A stretch of DNA of 64,000 nucleotides from Nipponacmea schrenckii (GCA_030562195.1 CM060201.1:22984067-23048066), one strand, 5' to 3'. Numbered from the stretch's first letter, positions 12,804-26,096 are shown. Notes: generated by a model not told the origin, from the sequence alone. Made by a program: numbers and translations.

Positions 12804-13286
12804 GTATATATTACGTCTTTCTGAATATTATTTCATATTTTTATATTATTTTATTTTTGATGATTTGGTATTTTGAGATCTTGCAGGTTTACTGTAAAAT
12901 GTATTTATCACGGATTTTTAATTTTATGAAATAATGCTCAATTCGAAAGATTTTATGTAACGAAATTCGTTGTTTAAATAGAAATTTAAGTAATATTTAA
13001 CCAGTGGCCGTGTGTGTAAGTGATGTCATGAACTTGTGAACTCTACAAAACCTTTGTTTGGCTTGGCTTGACCGGATGGACTGAAGGACAAAATAGGGAT
13101 TAAGTATTAGGTTTCGGACCATGGTACAAACTGATCGATTCTATACATGCGCGCCTATCGTGATATAACGGGATTTGGCAATGTAACATGAGTTAAGTTA
13201 CTAAAATTTGGGATAACCAGAGTTTTTCCACGCATATTGCACGTACTGATCAGCTGATAACACAGTGTATATTGTGGTTTACACAG

Positions 13287-13304
13287 TGCGCATGCGTGAC
13301 GTCA
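13287..13304. promoter_or_regulatory. Overlapping NRF1-like and CRE sites
   Basis: TGCGCATGCGTG (NRF1-type) at 13287-13298 runs directly into the palindrome TGACGTCA (CRE/ATF-type) at 13297-13304. It lies about 500 bp upstream of the proposed start codon of the dehydrogenase gene. Confidence 0.5.
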
Positions 13305-13612
13305 GCATGCCCGAGGAATGATCAATGCGTGATAAAACGATGGAATCATCATGACTGGAATTCTTTCATAAGGCTTTGGTCATTTGTGAATAGAATTTTA
13401 GTAAGTGGGCTGAAATAAAGTATAATTTTTAGGAAACAATATTTAACATATTAGTTGATGTAAGATTTGAAAATAAATTTAACAGTACTTATTCGTAAGA
13501 TAAAATATTTTGTACTTAAAATTAATTCCGTCGTTTTTTTTTAAATTCTAAAACTTTTTCGAATTTAACAAGTTGTATAACGCATGGTGGTATGACATCA
13601 TTGACGGGAAAA

Positions 13613-13690
13613 TGACGTCACGTTATATGACGTGCAAGCGCTTAGTTGACGTTTTGGCGGGATAATTGTGCACATATTTGGCGCCAAACT
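13613..13690. promoter_or_regulatory. CRE and paired E2F-like sites upstream of the dehydrogenase gene
   Basis: TGACGTCA at 13613-13620, TTTTGGCGGGA at 13652-13662 and the perfect palindrome TTTGGCGCCAAA at 13677-13688. The GC-rich cluster stands out from the AT-rich surroundings and sits 120-200 bp before the start codon, a typical promoter-proximal position. Factor names rest on consensus similarity. Confidence 0.55.
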
Positions 13691-13807
13691 GACTTCTGCC
13701 TTCTGTTGGCGATTGTTTAGCTAAATTTGAAACCTGTTTTACAATATCGTTAAAAAATAAATTGCATTAATCTACAGTAAGAAATTCTTGGATTTATGTT
13801 TTTAAAA

Positions 13808-16800
13808 ATGTCTCTAAGTTTGCTGGAGAATTCGATCTTACATGATGTTGATGATAAAGGTATTATTTAACTTCGAATGATAACGCAATATAACCATATT
13901 CAGTCTAGAATAGACTCGAATTTTCAAGTATCAAGTTTCGTTAGAAAGTCGGTCGAAGTGCATTTGTTTACGGTTGAGTGAGTCCACATAAAAATACTAA
14001 CATATTTGATTTAAATTGATGAAGATTATTGGATAGCAACAGGAGAATTAATTCACTGATTGGTTGAAATATCTAACCTCGAGGTCATCTGAATATATTA
14101 ACCGAGTTTAAATCAAAACAACCAATTTTGTAACCGACATTTTTTTTTATTCGTGGTGAAAATCTGAATGAGAGACAAAGAAAGTTGAAAAATAGGTCGA
14201 GTGTTTGGATCATGAGATATTTATCTGTCAAGTTTTTCTGTCAAGTTTTAAGTTGATTATTGCCTGACGGTGTTATTTAAAAAAAATGTTGTCGTCAACT
14301 CAAAAAGACAAACTGAACAGTTTTATTACAAACTTGATGTTAACATTTATCATAACTTTATGTTTTTTTGACGTGAGATATAAAAAGGGGGCTTTGCTTT
14401 GATAATAGTGATTAGGCCTAGGGTGGTTGGAAAGTAACTTGTTACTATTTAACAGAAGGCACTGACACAGGATTAAAATACCCATTAAAACAGGTTCACT
14501 AGGCCTAATTGTAGAGATTAGGGTGGTTGAAAGGTAACAAGTTACTATTCAACAGACGGCACTGGTACAGGGTTGAAACACTGTTGACTGTAGAGATTAG
14601 GGTGGTTGAAAGGTAACAAGTTACTATTCAACAGACGGCACTGGCACAGGATTAAAACAGTGTTCACTTATCATAGAGATTAGAGTGGTTGAAAGGTAAC
14701 AAGTTACTATTCAACAGATAACACTGGCACAGTAAAGTGGAGTTCACTTTTGTTATAATATGTCAAAAAAGAGAAATGAAAAATAGTCAAAGCTTTAGGT
14801 CACAATGGCAGCCCTTTTGGATGTATACCAACTAAATTCTGATCTGCCATGTTTTTTTTTTCCAGACAATTCATTCAAGATGTTGGACAATGAATTTAAC
14901 CAGAACGAGGTGAAGATGTTGAAACGTGGAAATGAAAGCTTGGTGTCTGCAGGGTATGATGGTGTCAGTTCATCCCTCGCCATGCCAGAAACACCCAAAG
15001 ATGGTATTGTTGTTAAGGTGGGTGTCTAGTGATTTTAGGGTAAAATTGGCGAGGTGGGGGGAGGGGCGGTGTTTTGGGCTGTGTGTGTGTCAAGGTGGAT
15101 GTCTTGTGGCTGTCTTCCAATGATGGTGGTGATGGTGGGTGGGGGGAGAGAAAAATGGAGTATTAAACACTGCTATGCTACATTTTAATTTAAGATAGAA
15201 AGTGTGCAATTGAGGAAAAAATGGTTTTCATTTGCGAGTTGTTGATTCACTTTTAGTTGATTCAAATTTTAAATGTTTAAAATACAGATAGCAATAAATC
15301 TAGTAGAAATTTAATCATTTTTTGCAAATTTCAGGTGGCTTATCTTGGAGCCTGTTATTCCGAAGGATTACGTCGTCGAGGCGCCAAACCTTCATTCCCA
15401 GGAAATGAAATAGGAGGCTACATTCACGACATATCAAACACAGTTCCGAATTGTAACTTCACACGCGGGGACAAAGTTATATTGTTCCCTACAGAAGATA
15501 TCGTTGACCAGGGTTACGTGGAATATATCGCAGTTGAAGATACAACACACGTCATTCAAGTACCACATGATATGCCACTAGAGGTCGCCACTATGTTACC
15601 AGGATCAGCACTCACTGCGTATTCTGCTGTTTTAAAAGCTAAACCTCACGTAGAGAAACTTCAACAAGTCAAACGTAAGTGAAATTGTTTTTTGCTGAAA
15701 AGGGAATTACTTAACACCATATCATGTGTTTGACGTCAACATTGCAAAGCCCTCATTCAACCAAGTATATTTTGGGATTAGTGACGTCATCAAACACTTC
15801 GTTAAGAGAAACTGCAGGAACCGTAGACATTTGATTGAAAACTAGAATGGTTAAAATTGATGCTTTCAGTGTCCCTGATACACATACAAAATTTAGAAAA
15901 TCTCTTTACAATCTCTTTAAAATTTCATAGCTTTGTGTTCTGTATTGGTAAATGTTATGATTGAATGTGAACAAAAGTATGCTAATGTACATATTTTAAA
16001 TATTTTCAGCGTGTGTTAACGTTCTGATAGTTGGTGCTGGAGGGTTGGGATTATGGTGCTTACAACTCGCTCAATATCTCATCGAATCATACAGTCAAAA
16101 CAATGTTCGTATCTTCATGGCTGACAACAGTATTGATAAACTATTGGCTGCTAGCGAACATGGTTGCTATGACATCATTCATTGGAACGAAGAAGATCAC
16201 GAGCAATATATTGTGGAGCGAACCCTTGATGCATGCCGTGGTGGCGTTGATGTCATCATTGATTTAGTCAGTTCCTCAAGGACCAATCAGAGATCACTTA
16301 AAGTTTTAAACAGAGTAAGTATTTTTTTTCTTGTCAAAATTTATTTTTGAATTTTTTTTTGAAATTGTTGGTTAATGTTTGAAAGGCAGTGGACATTTAT
16401 CACTCCTGTCAACTACTTGACCAAATATTACCGTTATAATGTTACAGGCTTATGAAGATGGGCAATGCCATGCAGTGTGTAATTAGGGAATTTTCTCAAG
16501 GACAGTAGCTTAAGCCCATTCTTTTTGCCATTTCGAACTGTAGAGGGATCTTTAACATGCACAGCCTATTGCACACAGGACCTCAGTTTATTGTCCCATC
16601 CAAATTTAGAGGCTTTTGCAATTTCAGTCCCTCTGACCTACATCACTGACAAAAATATTGAAATTTTGAATAAAAAATATAAATTTATATGCCAGACGCA
16701 AAGTTTGTCTGTATATGTATTGTGTAGATCAGTGTATATTTAGAACTGAATAAGATAATGTATACAGAATGGTTGTATATTTCAGGAAGGGTTGATACTG

Positions 16801-17555
16801 GTTGGTGGAGACAGTATGTCTAATAGCAATGTTTCTATAAGCCTCAACTCTCTTTCTGCAAAACAACAAAGTTTAGTCGGAATCCCCAAAGGAAATTTGA
16901 ACCAACTGTATGATCTATTACACGCAGTACAGGAAAATAAGGTGAGGGAAATTTTTGGTTTGGAATTGGAAGGGGGACACGTATGGCTGAAGGAGAGGCA
17001 ACATATATTTTGCCTCAGTTTTACTGATGGTCCGTAAGGCAGTATTTTATTTTGAAGAAGAAAAGTCCTCTGTATACTACAAATTTCATCTTGGGCCATT
17101 TAATATCTGTTGGTATTTAGGAGTGTCTGATTGACCCCACACATTTGACCATTGGGGACTTAAGGCCTCGCCTTGGAATGCTCTTCATTTTGAACCCTCA
17201 GACATTTTCTAGATACGCCCTAGCAATTAAACTCTGATTTAAAATCTGCTACGCATTTGTAAATTTTAAATTCTTGCTCATAGGCCAATAAGGTGCTGAA
17301 GAGTAGGATGTAAAACTCCCTTAATTTCATTTTTTTAATTCTTGTATTTTATATCAAATTCTTAAAATTCCAAAACCGAATTTAAAAATTATATATTTTC
17401 AGATTACTCCTCCCAGCTATGCTGTATTCCCAGTCGCAGATGCCAATCAGGTGTATGAGGATATTCATGACTGTCGAATCACAGGCAGAGCAATCTTCCG
17501 ATTTGAAAACAGTTCCAACACAATGGACAACAGTACCACAGCAACAACCTACTGA
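13808..17555 (+). CDS. Medium-chain dehydrogenase/reductase (alcohol dehydrogenase-like)
   Basis: Six inferred exons: 13808-13859, 14866-15017, 15335-15674, 16010-16314, 16786-16941 and 17403-17555, 385 residues, all phases matching. The N-terminal part is GroES-like, with GACYSEG near residue 75 and PGNEIGG near 90. The Rossmann fold shows VLIVGAGGLGLW near residue 187 and an acidic residue after the second strand (FMAD), favouring NAD over NADP. Classical zinc members have PGHE where this reads PGNE, so a catalytic zinc ligand is changed, and no four-cysteine structural zinc lobe is visible. A non-classical or zinc-free oxidoreductase is likely; the substrate is unknown. An in-frame stop at 13778 lies upstream; an in-frame ATG at 13796 is possible, but 13808 has the better context. 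If exon 1 is unused, translation could start at 14880. Confidence 0.82.
14412..14755. repeat. About 83-bp tandem repeat, four copies, intron 1 of the dehydrogenase gene
   Basis: Units begin AGGGTGGTTGAAAGGTAACA and contain TTACTATTCAACAGA and CACTGGCACAGG. Copies start near 14421, 14519, 14600 and 14683. The first is the most diverged. Confidence 0.92.
15775..15935. mobile_element. Foldback element B, right half
   Basis: Contains GATTAGTGACGTCATCAAAC, a GCAGGAACC block, a GATTGAAAA block and the terminus ATCTCTTTACAATCTCTTTA. The reverse complement of these blocks forms the left half of the same family at other sites. It lies in an intron of the dehydrogenase gene. Confidence 0.7.
16445..16650. 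repeat. Dispersed element A, internal portion
   Basis: Blocks GGCAATGCCATGCAGTGTG, GGATCTTTAACATGCACAGC, ATTGCACACAGGACCTC and TTATTGTCCCATCC match the element at 30070-30290 and 40955-41110. It lies in the intron between exons 4 and 5 of the dehydrogenase gene. Confidence 0.75.
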
Positions 17556-18180
17556 ACTAATTATTTAAACCAAAGATTATAAATCGAATCTCAATTTTAA
17601 GAAAAACACTTTGATATTCGTTGCTGCCATGGCATCCTTTCGCTCCGTGAGGAATTCATTATTTTCGACCAATAGATGAAGAGATGTTGAGAAGTAAAGA
17701 CTTTTCTCCAGTTGGTTCATGGCTGAAGCAGTGGACTCAATTTAGAGACTAAAATATTCAACAAAAGAGAAAAAAAGTTCTGAAAAAGTTTTGAATTTAC
17801 AGCTTTTTGTGTTACTGTATAACTTGTGTTACTAACAAACAAAAAAACTTTTAAAATTGTCAAACATTTCAATATGAAAAGGGCATTTATAAAGTGCTTG
17901 TGAATTGACAGACGGTCAATGAAAATAGAAGTATTTGGTGGTATGCTAGATATATGATATTATATGAATTTAGTATTCGATGGTGGAAGTGCTAAATATG
18001 TTAAGTGCTAGGTGGACAGGAGCGAGCGTTACTGGAATTCTCGGGGCGGGTGTGTAGATATTGCTGTAATTGCAGTAACTCATATAATGCAGAAAAAAGA
18101 CTCTAAAAGGGAATGCCTAGTCTGGTTCTATCTTATTTCTAGAGAAATGATGTTTCTTCCTTAAGTTAATAAATGGTTTG
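17556..18180 (+). other. 3' untranslated region of the dehydrogenase gene (inferred)
   Basis: Non-coding sequence after the TGA at 17553-17555. A polyadenylation signal AATAAA lies at 18168-18173. The true 3' end is not determinable from sequence alone. Confidence 0.4.
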
Positions 18181-19740
18181 AATTAATGAATAAGATAAAA
18201 CTGGAAAAGCCTTTCCGGTAGACATTTTCCAGGATAAAAATGGATGTAGTCTTAATTCCGGTTTATTTTAACTGTCTGTGATGTTTATTTATAGAATTAG
18301 GAATGATGCATTTTGGGAAAATAGAAGACTAATTATTATTGCCATTAAGTAAATGTAGTTATTAAAGAGTTGAAAGAAAAAGCTAAAAATGTAACGGAAG
18401 AAAATATTTTTTTTTTAATGAAATTCGCAAAATGCATCAATCACGGAAATGTGCATTGCAATCAAAATATGCACTTTAGAAGTTAGTCCGAAACCTGTTA
18501 ACTTTTATTCAACCACAGTTAGTTGGGCAGTCAGTCTGGTTGTTTCGGACTACCTTCTAATCAAAGTTATGTATAGAGTACTTCATTTCATTGTGTATAT
18601 AAGTCATCGAGTTCATCATATTATTATAGTGATGCAGATTCGTTAAAATGGTGGAAATAAAGAGAAGTTCGATATATGTTTTGGTTACCATGGCAACTGA
18701 TTTATATTAATAGTTTTTACAATAGATTTGGAATTATGAAAGTTTTACATTGGACATGTTTGAACATCGTATTTGAAATTATTAATTAATTTTTTTCTTT
18801 TGATAAAACTGATTTTATGTATCACATGAATAACCTTGTAAAGGTGAAGGTCGTGTAGATTACTATGGTAACCAAAGGTTGTGTTATTATTATTATTATT
18901 ATTGTAAATATTTGTTTTATGTTGTTGTTTTTTTTTGTACCGAATGAGAGATTGAAAGATGTTAACTTTATAAAAATATAAAAAATACAACAAAAAAAAA
19001 TTAAATTTGAAATGAAAAAAATCTGTTTTCTTTCACTATTGAGTTGGGATTTGATTGCTTATTATTGAAGATTGGTGTTGCCTAGGAACGGATGATTGCC
19101 TGCGAAATCACTGCATTCTTCATTCACCCTTCAGTGCATGTTTCTTCAGGATGAATAACACTATATTTTAAGCGTGCTTCAATCACAGAAGAATCTTCAC
19201 AACGTTTACAAATAAAAATGTGCATATTATGACATTGTCGACTAATTTAAACACAAATGTCTTGACTTGAAATTTATATATATATATATATATAATTTAT
19301 ATCGATCTTATTCGATAACATGACCGAATTAAAAGAAGTAGGTGGAATTCCAGGATTCAAATTTACTGAAGATCTTAACATAATGGGCATATTAAAAACG
19401 AAGATATAACGCATTAACATATAAAATATAAATCGTTTATAAGATATATAGAAGTAGGAAAGTTACATTGAACATTATTTAAGGTCATCAACACCACACT
19501 GTGCAACACGATCATTTCTGCATATTCTAGATACCAAGCCTGTTACAAAACACGTTCAATCTATTATCTAGATTTAAAGATAAAGTAAAATACGATATTC
19601 AGGTCGATATCATAATAAGTCGGTTATGGTCACTATGACAGTTATGAAACGGGTAATTTCCACATGCCTCAACAACCCTATTCACAGCAGTTATAATTGT
19701 TCACACAATCGAAAATTGACATTCTTGTTAAAACGAGGAA
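18181..19740. other. Intergenic, simple repeats only
   Basis: No gene recognised. There is a TTA microsatellite near 18886-18904 and a TA run near 19276-19294. Short open frames at 18449-18646 and 18745-18993 (minus) are low-complexity. Confidence 0.4.
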
Positions 19741-19747
19741 ATTAAGT

Positions 19748-20170
19748 GTGAGATGGCCTAATCCACCGTGTTTTTCATTTTAACATGGGTTATATCAATT
19801 GGTGTAAATCTTGTGAACACTCTGAAAGGAAAGGCTGACAAACCCAGTCGCAGTATAATATCAGGTGTTTTGGTAATGTAAGCATTTCCTGTCCCAAAAC
19901 GACACACGAGATGGCCTTATCCACTGTGTTTTACATTTTTACATGGGTTATATCAATTGGTGTAAATCTTGTGAACACTCTGAAATGAAAGGTGACAAAC
20001 CCAGTTGCAGTATAACATCAGGTGTTTCGGTAAAATAAGCATGATATGTTCCAAAACGACACAAGCGTACCACTATGTATTAAATTTGTTCACATGGGTT
20101 ATAATGCAACAATAGTGTAAACTTTTTAAACTTTGTGAACCCTCTGAAATAGGATCAATATGGTAATATG
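19748..20170. repeat. About 160-bp tandem repeat, two and a half copies
   Basis: Units share GAGATGGCCT, ACATGGGTTATATCAATTGG, GTAAATCTTGTGAACACTCT, a CAAACCCAGT block and a CCAAAACGACACA end. Copies start near 19750 and 19909; a decayed third starts near 20070. Confidence 0.88.
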
Positions 20171-20599
20171 CACTCGATATCGACAGGTCACACGGTATTT
20201 TCAATGTTAGTACGGTCATACTGAAATTATCAAAATTAACCAAAATTAACTACGTGAACTCTCTCAAAGTCAAATATTCAACGATTCAAATTCTGAGTCA
20301 CAAAAATAAATACAATATTTTTCACCTGAAAAGTTTGGAATTTATTTTATAAAAATAATATTATAATTTAACGTTAGTCATAAATAAGTTCATATCGGTC
20401 TGGTGAATATGAGAAAATATAATGTTACATTTTGATGTGATTTACATTATGATGTCATTTAACCGTCTGGATACATACAATAACAAAATATATTGTTTCT
20501 GTTAAAACAGTGTTCTAATTCAGGGACATAGGCTGAAATAGGTCAGATGTCTGAAATCCGTAAAACCAATATTGGCGGAGTAGCCCATTATAAGTAAAA

Positions 20600-23110
20600 T
20601 GATTGGCACCCCATTGCCCGTCTTCATGGCCCATAAGGTGCAGAAGACTAGGACGTAAAACTCCATTCACTTCCTCCTTTTAGAAAAACAATTTTTAAAT
20701 GTTTTCACCCTAAAATATGTATATGCCAAATCAATTCAATTTTTCGAGGAAAGAATTTGAGAGAACCTTGAAGCTCTATGAGAGTTACCGTAATTTGCAT
20801 TCAGCCCTGATAATGACAGTCTGCCCCCTACCTCTAGTAACAAGAGGCCAACACCGCAACAGAAAACCAAGTAACAACATGTCATTGTTTTTGTGTCAAT
20901 ATTGTTTAATTATATATACATTGTTAGTCAATATTGTTAAAGTATCTCTTAGCTTAATAGTGCATTATTACATAAAAACTAGGGCAACCATTACTGAAAC
21001 TATATAACACATCTGATTGGTTTGTTTCTAGGTTTATCGACCCATTAGATCAAGGTTAAATATCACCCCAGCCTATCAGCCAGCTAGCCAACCAGTCAGC
21101 CAACCACCCAGCAATATGACACTTCCAGTCGCTATATATAATTCTAATGGTAAATTGTAGTGCAGCATTTATCAGATAAAAACCCACTAATTTTCCTCTC
21201 TCAAAATCTTGTTCCTTCAGCAGAGATGGACATTTTGACTCGGACTTTGGCGCCTTACAATCGTAAGAAATTAGTTCTCCAGCATTTTAGTTTTTGAAAT
21301 TTCCTGGGGGAGAGGGAAAACCAGGACAAGAAATATGGGCACTAGCACCAATTCAATCAACAAGAATAAACATGATCAGAACGAGTTTGGAAAAATGAAG
21401 AAGATCGAGTAGGCCATGTCATTCGACCAGATCTCAACAATTATCAACAACCAAACCATCAGCACCGCACAGAAACACCCAGCTTGGACAATCCAACTAC
21501 AAACTACTACGAATACCAACACCTACTTATAGTTTCTGGTGTCGATATCCGCTGATAGCCAACGTCAACTTATCATCTACCAACCAACCGGATTTCAAGT
21601 GCATATTTAACTTTATTTCTGGATGGTGACAAATTAATTTGTTTTGGTCACGATGATCTAACTGTATCCCTTCCGTGTTTTCCATTGGTGCCACCCCAAT
21701 CGCAAAACTTCCAGAGAAAAATTGAAATTGGGATCGGATTCAATGGTCTCTGAAAATTGTCCGGTTGACAAAAAAAAATAAATCAATAGCCCTTGTTTTG
21801 AAGCTTCCTCTCAATGAGCAACCGTTGAAGTTGAAAAAAAAAGCCAACAACCATTTCAGTTTGAGGGTCTCTGAGGCAGAAGAACGGGACGCGTATAACT
21901 CCATTTCCATTTCTAAGTTATAGAAGTTATAACTATCTAAATTCGTGACTTTAAACATCGTTTTAAGATAACAGTATAATGACCCACTGACCCCAGACAA
22001 TAGATCAAATAAAACTAACATAGTTATTGATCATTATAGATAAGATATCCTTAACAGGACAAACTGTGACCTTTCGTGACCCCGAACTCTGTATTAAGAC
22101 GCGACTATGCATCAGGCTGGCAAAATTTCCCCCATAGCACACTGCATTGCGTTGACCATAAGGTGCAGAAGAGTAGGACATAAAACTCAATTCATTTCAT
22201 TTCATTGTTTGTGCCTAATACCGCTGGGAAAATTTCCCCCATTGCCCAGTACATGCCATTGCCAGTCTTCGTTAACCAAGAAGTTGTAGAAAAGAGGACG
22301 TCAAATTACATTCAGTTTTTCGCTGTACTTTGTATTCAGGCCCGAGGGCTTGCTAACCCGGGGGCGTGTAAAAAATTTCTTGTTTTGTCCGTTATCATTC
22401 TTTTATGAACTTCAGTTGCTTATGACCTTCAACAAACATTGGTTCGATTTTAAAATTCGCTCACATCCACAGATATTCCAAATTAATTCCCGTGAAAACG
22501 TAAAGAGAAACAAAAGAGAAGAACATTAATATCTTGAATAGGCCAATATACTAAGCAAATATATTTCGGAGATGTCTAGATTCAACACGAACATGAAAAT
22601 GAAATCTACGAACGTTAAAATGACATATTTCATTTCTTTTCATAAAGGTAACATACAATGGAAATTGGAAGCTGGTTCATACGCAGACTTAAATGTAATC
22701 GGATATTGTATATTTCAATATTTCAACATAACAGACCAGACTAAACAAATCATCTTTCAACGTTCACTAACGTCACATCCGGTAGAAATATGAATACAAA
22801 AATGTAATTAAAAGTAATAAATATGTCAAGATTGAGATCTTGTGAACTATATTTCAGAATCTGCCTTCATTAGGACGTAAAACTCCATTCATAAGGTGCA
22901 GAAGTGTGCGACGTAACACTCCGTTCATTAAAGATTATGCGCACCGCTTTCATTAGCCATAAGGTGCAGAAGAGTAGGACATAAAACTTCATTTATTTCA
23001 GAATTTAAGCACCGCTTTCATTAGTCATTAGGTGCAGAAGAGTAGGACGTAAAACTCTATTCATTTCAGAATCTGTACACCAGTTTCATTAGTCATAAGA
23101 ATCTGTCCCT
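20600..23110. repeat. Cluster of dispersed element A fragments in intergenic DNA
   Basis: Reverse-orientation termini (AAGGTGCAGAAGAGTAGGAC then GTAAAACTCCATTCA) recur near 20635, 22158, 22262, 22888, 22960 and 23025, some arranged in tandem. No coding gene is supported between them; the 22572-22793 and 20717-21007 frames lack similarity or splice context. Confidence 0.7.
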
Positions 23111-23853
23111 TTAACCTTGTGAAATCATGTTTACAAGAAATCAAAACGTTGCAAAAAAAGACTTGATAGTAAGTGCAAAAAGCACAGTATCCTGTTTTGA
23201 AAGTAAAATATATAGACATCGAGAAACGTCGGGTTTAAAATGTCATGCGTTGACCCGACGACTTTGTTTACAAGGAGAATCTAGAAACCTGCATAATATA
23301 GACCAACTAAACGAATTTTATCATTATATATAATATAATATGTTATATGTTTATAACCTCATCATGTCATTCAAGAAAGTGTGGGAGCATTTTTAGTAAA
23401 GGAGAAACTGCAACGGCTGAATATAACCAACAATTCTTGAAATGAAATGAATGGAGTTTTACGTCCTACACTTCTGCACCTTATGGGCTAATGAAGACCG
23501 TCAATTCTTGGCCCCCATACCCAGAAAAATACACATATAAAAAAGGGTTTCAAAGTATTCAAATATTATCAAACTAAGCAACCAGTATTATATAAAGGAG
23601 TGTTATAACATTAACTACACACTGAAAATCTTGAAATCTTAACAGGCATTAACTTGACTTACAGAGGGGTTCCAGAATGCAAGAAAGCATGCTGAAAAAC
23701 ATTCCCGAGGGAGGCGCCACGTCCAACTTAAGCCTAAAAGGCCCCTACTTATGTAGTTAAGCCACTTCTTTTTGTAATCTTTATTCACTATGATTAATCT
23801 TCTGTTAATCAAAGTTTGTTCACTTTTATTATCCAATGATTCCCTTTTAGTCT

Positions 23854-24060
23854 TATAAAGAAACACAAACTATATGGATATAGGCCTACTATTTCTGATG
23901 TTTATTAACTCAACGTTTCACATGCTCATACAGGCAGCGTTATCAAGAGAATTCTCAAAATTCTCTTGATAACGCTGCCTGTATGAGCATGTGAAACGTT
24001 GAGTTAATAAATGTGAGACATAGTATATCCATATACATGTAGTTTGTGTTTCTTTATCTA
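23854..24060. repeat. Long palindrome (about 100-nt arms)
   Basis: Left arm 23901-23953 and right arm 23959-24011 are exact reverse complements over 53 nt around a 5-nt loop. Outside them the symmetry continues imperfectly to about 23854 and 24060 (AAAGAAACACAAACT on the left, AGTTTGTGTTTCTTT on the right). The outer end of the right inner arm reads GAAACGTTGAGTTAATAAA. A similar GATAACG-hairpin-GAAACGTCG-AATAAA string follows at about 24196-24241. Confidence 0.95.
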
Positions 24061-24537
24061 CATCTATGTCTATATGTCTTATAAACAGTATATAGTCTTA
24101 TTTAAGTAATAGGTATGCATATATTTGTGCTGGTTATTCCGACTAACTCAAGTATATTATGTAGTTTTATCTTCTTAATATCCATCTTCCTACTTGATAA
24201 CGACAAGAGAACACTTGTTGAAACGTCGCAGAATAAATAAACTCAGTAATTGTTTATCTATAAAGCTTAGTTATTATTATTCTAACTAACTGTGTGTAAC
24301 GACATTGGAAGGGTTGTTAAACTTTAAGTATTATTAATATAATATTACACTGAAGACAGAATTATCCAACGCGGTGTTAATGAAAGACAGGAACCACCTG
24401 AGCTCTAGAAATAAATCCAGAAATAAAACTAGTGTAAATAGCCCCGTCAGGTCAATAACATATCGGATGTTTCTTTCTCTTTATATCACGTATTACAGCC
24501 GATATTATTATAATCTATATTTAACCTATTTATCGTC

Positions 24538-25032
24538 ATAGACAATAGATCAATAGTGGACCACCCTTTAAAATATAACCTAGTCAGGTGACGTCTTGTG
24601 GACCAATATCAAATATAAGTTAGTTAGGTGATGTCTGATGTTTCTATAAAAAGACAACAGTACAACAGTGGAGCACTCTCTAAAATATAACCCAGAGCTG
24701 GTGATGTCTAGTGTTTCTATAAACAGACAATAGTACAACAGGTACTCTGAATATAACCAGAGTAGGTGTGTCTGGTGTTTCTATAACAGACAATAGGACA
24801 ATACTGAACCACTCTCTAGAATATAACCAGGAGTTTGGTAATATCTAGTGTCTCTATAAACAGATAATTGTACAACAGCGAAGCACACTCTATGACATAA
24901 CCTAGACTTATATGATGTCTGTTGTATCTATAAGCAGACAATAGTACAACAGTGGACCACTCTAGAATTGAACATAGTTAAGTGATGTCTGTTGTATCTA
25001 TAGTAGACAATAGTACAACATTGCACCACTTT
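24538..25032. repeat. About 72-bp degenerate tandem repeat, 6-7 copies
   Basis: Repeating order is a GTACAACAGTGGACCACTC block, an AAAATATAACC block, a GGTGATGTCTG block, and a TTTCTATAAACAGACAATA block. Copies are well diverged. Confidence 0.85.
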
Positions 25033-25544
25033 TGATATTCGAATGGGATATTGGCACTATTAGTATATATTGTCGTTTTTAACTATTATACAACAACGTT
25101 TTTTTGGGTTCAGACTAAATTGCGCCTGGTGTGTGATGAATACCATTACATAGAGTATTTAATATGTTCGCCGAAAGGATAATAACAAGTGGATCGGCAT
25201 GCAAACCATGCTTCTTTCATACATAGGGTCGTTATATGTGCCAACTGCCAAGATACTTCAATGAAACCAACGCTGAAAAGAATATTGTTTACGAGAAACA
25301 TATTGATACAAGATGAGCTGCCAGCCTCAACAACATCCGATCTCAGTCTATCAGGTGATGCCGACCTTTCAAGTTCAGTAAACCGACATAAAACAAGTAC
25401 ACCTTCTTGCACCTACATTTTCTGAAGATTGTTGCAGCCCTAACATTTCCTATACATTGAATACTTTCGTAAGCAAATGTTTCAGTCTCGATCAACATGT
25501 CTAAGTCCAATGGCCTTGAATAATTCATATTCACTCATAAATTG

Positions 25545-25640
25545 GTACGGATAATCCGAGAAAGATCAATGACCAAAAGTTTTTCGCCAGGGACCAGCTG
25601 GTAGAAAGGATCATTGACTGTGAACTTAAGTTGTTATTGA
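25545..25640 (+). repeat. SINE-like core fragment
   Basis: GGTACGGATAATCCGAGAAA, ACCAGCTGGTAGAAAGGATC and GTGAACTTAAGTTGTTAT occur in order, matching the core of the complete element at 29571-29870. Confidence 0.8.
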
Positions 25641-26096
25641 CCAATTTTAAATTAATATAGTAACTACTTTCTATTTCCCTGTGAAAGGGAATGTGGACTT
25701 TTATGATCAGCCCTCAAAATAGGTTTCAGATGGGCACTTGATTCTTTTCGGTTTTAGTGTCTTCTGATAAAAAATTTCATTCAATTGCGGTCAATAAGGG
25801 TTTTGGCTAAACTAAATATCAAACGCAAAATGTTGGGCCAACAGGACAGAAGTAGCTTGGAACTTTTTTAAGTGAAATGAGTTTTACGTCCCACGCTCAC
25901 GGGCTAATGAAGACCGGCGGGACGTTTCGAAGGAACGTTTTGAAGGATGTCGGGCAGCTACGACGTCTATGAGAACAGTTCTTTGTTGGCCGAATCACCG
26001 TATTGAATGTCAGAGAAATAAAGCACAGCAAGTTCAATATTAGAATGGAATCGAAGTTGGTATTCCTGCCAGATATTTGAACACCTGTGTTTTTTT

